Positions 13,599-14,508 of a stretch of DNA of 14,508 nucleotides are shown here, in pieces. The position numbers and the translations under genes are program-made. The notes beneath the pieces are model-generated. The model was not told the origin of the DNA. It was given only the letters and a program-made list of their open reading frames with translations, and did no database searches. Source of the stretch: Alphaproteobacteria bacterium (GTDB taxonomy: Bacteria; Pseudomonadota; Alphaproteobacteria; Micavibrionales; Micavibrionaceae); contig DAOWDF010000112.1 of NCBI GenBank assembly GCA_030639165.1, positions 1-14,508 of the forward strand, read 5' to 3'. The first letter of the stretch is position 1; every line of letters starts with the position of its first letter.

Positions 13599-14384
13599 TT
13601 AATGCACAGAGAGTAAGCAATCCTCAATTTCATCAGGATAATCAGATATAAAATTCTTAAGGCCAAGATGTTGTAGTTCTACAGCGCGTTGTGCTTCATT
13701 AACTCCGTATGGAATTATGCATAAATCTTGATTTTGTAGCTCACGGATAATAAGTCCCGAGCAAAATTCCTGATCTATGCTAACCGCGCTAAGCTCAAGA
13801 TATTTACGTATTTTAAGAAAATCCTCCGGTAGACTTCCTGTGTTTAATGCGCTAATCCAATCTTGGGAGCCATCTTTCCCTATGACAAGGCTGCGCGCCC
13901 AGTCCGAAGCCATATCAGCTGCAATTTCAAGTGCCTCCATAGAATAACTTGAAATAAGTAAGCTATCGTGATCATCCCAAATGCTTGATAGCAAGTCGAG
14001 CGCAACCTCCGCAGTATCTTTATCACGTCCAGAGCATGGTTTGAGCTCAAAATTAATACCCAAATCACGCTCCAATAGTACGTCTATAGCTTCTTCCAAA
14101 GTTGGAATATCTATGCCTGTAAAACTTTCGCCATAATAGCTACCGCAATCAAGCTCCTTGATCTCAGCTAGGGTTTTATCCGCTACATTGCCGCTACCAT
14201 TTGTTACGCGCTCTAATGTTGGGTCATGGAAAATAATAGGTATCTGATCTTTGGTAAGTTTTACGTCAAGTTCTACCCATGTAAGCCCCATATCGGCAGC
14301 AGTATGTATGGCTTCAAGCGTATTTTCAGGTACATATCCAGCGCATCCACGGTGACCAATAATTTGAGGTAATTTCAGGGGCAT
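13599..14384 (-). CDS. ugpQ: Glycerophosphodiester phosphodiesterase (UgpQ-like)
   Basis: GDPD enzymes hydrolyse glycerophosphodiesters, released from phospholipids, to glycerol-3-phosphate and an alcohol. The 261 residues form a TIM barrel with all signature residues: His11-Arg12 (GHRGCAG), PENT (19-22), Glu38 and Asp40 (VELDVKL), His53-Asp54 (FHDPTLERVTNGSG), and Glu113-Lys115 (FELKP). The lack of a signal peptide suggests a cytosolic enzyme, like UgpQ rather than periplasmic GlpQ. The start ATG at 14384 has AAGGA 8 nt upstream. No glycerol-3-phosphate transporter genes are visible nearby, so the symbol rests on sequence type only. Confidence 0.93.
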   Translation of the reverse strand: MPLKLPQIIGHRGCAGYVPENTLEAIHTAADMGLTWVELDVKLTKDQIPIIFHDPTLERVTNGSGNVADKTLAEIKELDCGSYYGESFTGIDIPTLEEAIDVLLERDLGINFELKPCSGRDKDTAEVALDLLSSIWDDHDSLLISSYSMEALEIAADMASDWARSLVIGKDGSQDWISALNTGSLPEDFLKIRKYLELSAVSIDQEFCSGLIIRELQNQDLCIIPYGVNEAQRAVELQHLGLKNFISDYPDEIEDCLLSVH

Positions 14385-14423
14385 ATTATAATTCCTTAAG
14401 TTCTTTTACTGGAGGTCTATTAG

Positions 14424-14457
14424 CTACCGTCCCACGTTTTTATTTAAAACACGGTAG
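14424..14457. other. Two-part inverted repeat upstream of the phosphodiesterase gene
   Basis: CTACCGT (14424-14430) pairs with ACGGTAG (14451-14457), and inside it GTTTT pairs with AAAAC around TATTT, with CCCAC bulged on one side. It lies 40 bp upstream of the phosphodiesterase start and may be an operator, a leader structure or the terminator of a gene beyond the window. I see no gene in 14385-14508. Confidence 0.4.
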
Positions 14458-14508
14458 TAAAATAGTCCATCATTGTAAATGACTATAATAGTTTTCTTCC
14501 CTAAAAAA

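Noticed and set aside
1..14508. tRNA, rRNA and CRISPR arrays
   Set aside because: Intergenic stretches were read on both strands; no cloverleaf-like sequence, rRNA segment or regularly spaced repeat was seen.

Overview
The window looks like part of an alphaproteobacterial chromosome with fairly low GC. The evidence is the fabA-fabB-fabI order, a SUF operon that ends in a SufT-like and an A-type carrier gene, a DusA-type tRNA dihydrouridine synthase, and palindromic repeats bordered by GTCAT/GATGAC of the kind common in that class. I cannot place it below class level. No rRNA, tRNA, CRISPR array or integrase is visible.

Layout. Positions 1-141 (minus strand) hold the 5' end of an unknown gene with a consensus sigma-70-type promoter. 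Positions 310-7365 (plus) hold the iron-sulfur assembly operon: sufB, then an accessory stretch, then sufC-sufD-sufS, a SufT-like gene and a SufA/IscA-like carrier. SufB, SufC and SufD should form the scaffold complex, SufS supplies sulfur from cysteine, and the last two proteins help mature or deliver clusters. No SufE/SufU sulfur acceptor and no IscR/RirA-type regulator is present here. The accessory stretch (1785-3590) carries a Trypco2-like gene coupled to sufB, a palindromic repeat, a small GIY-YIG nuclease gene, a second diverged copy of the sufB 3' end, and two or three small membrane-protein genes.

Positions 7440-7733 hold a small unknown gene that overlaps the end of dusA (7707-8693, minus). 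A secreted SH3-domain protein gene (8723-9250) diverges from dusA and may be read from a leaderless mRNA. An unknown 326-residue protein gene (9331-10311) follows. Positions 10426-13160 hold fabA-fabB-fabI, for anaerobic-type unsaturated fatty acid synthesis (dehydratase/isomerase, ketoacyl synthase I) plus enoyl-ACP reduction. A palindromic repeat with several hairpins lies between fabB and fabI. Positions 13164-14384 (minus) hold a glycerophosphodiester phosphodiesterase gene followed by a small gene for an exported protein of unknown function.

The most striking observation is the 40-bp direct repeat of the sufB 3' end (1746-1785 and 2541-2580). Its copies differ at three positions, all synonymous in the sufB frame. 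They bracket a cassette of a Trypco2-like gene, a palindromic element and a GIY-YIG nuclease gene, which suggests a mobile or homing-like cassette that rebuilt the end of sufB.
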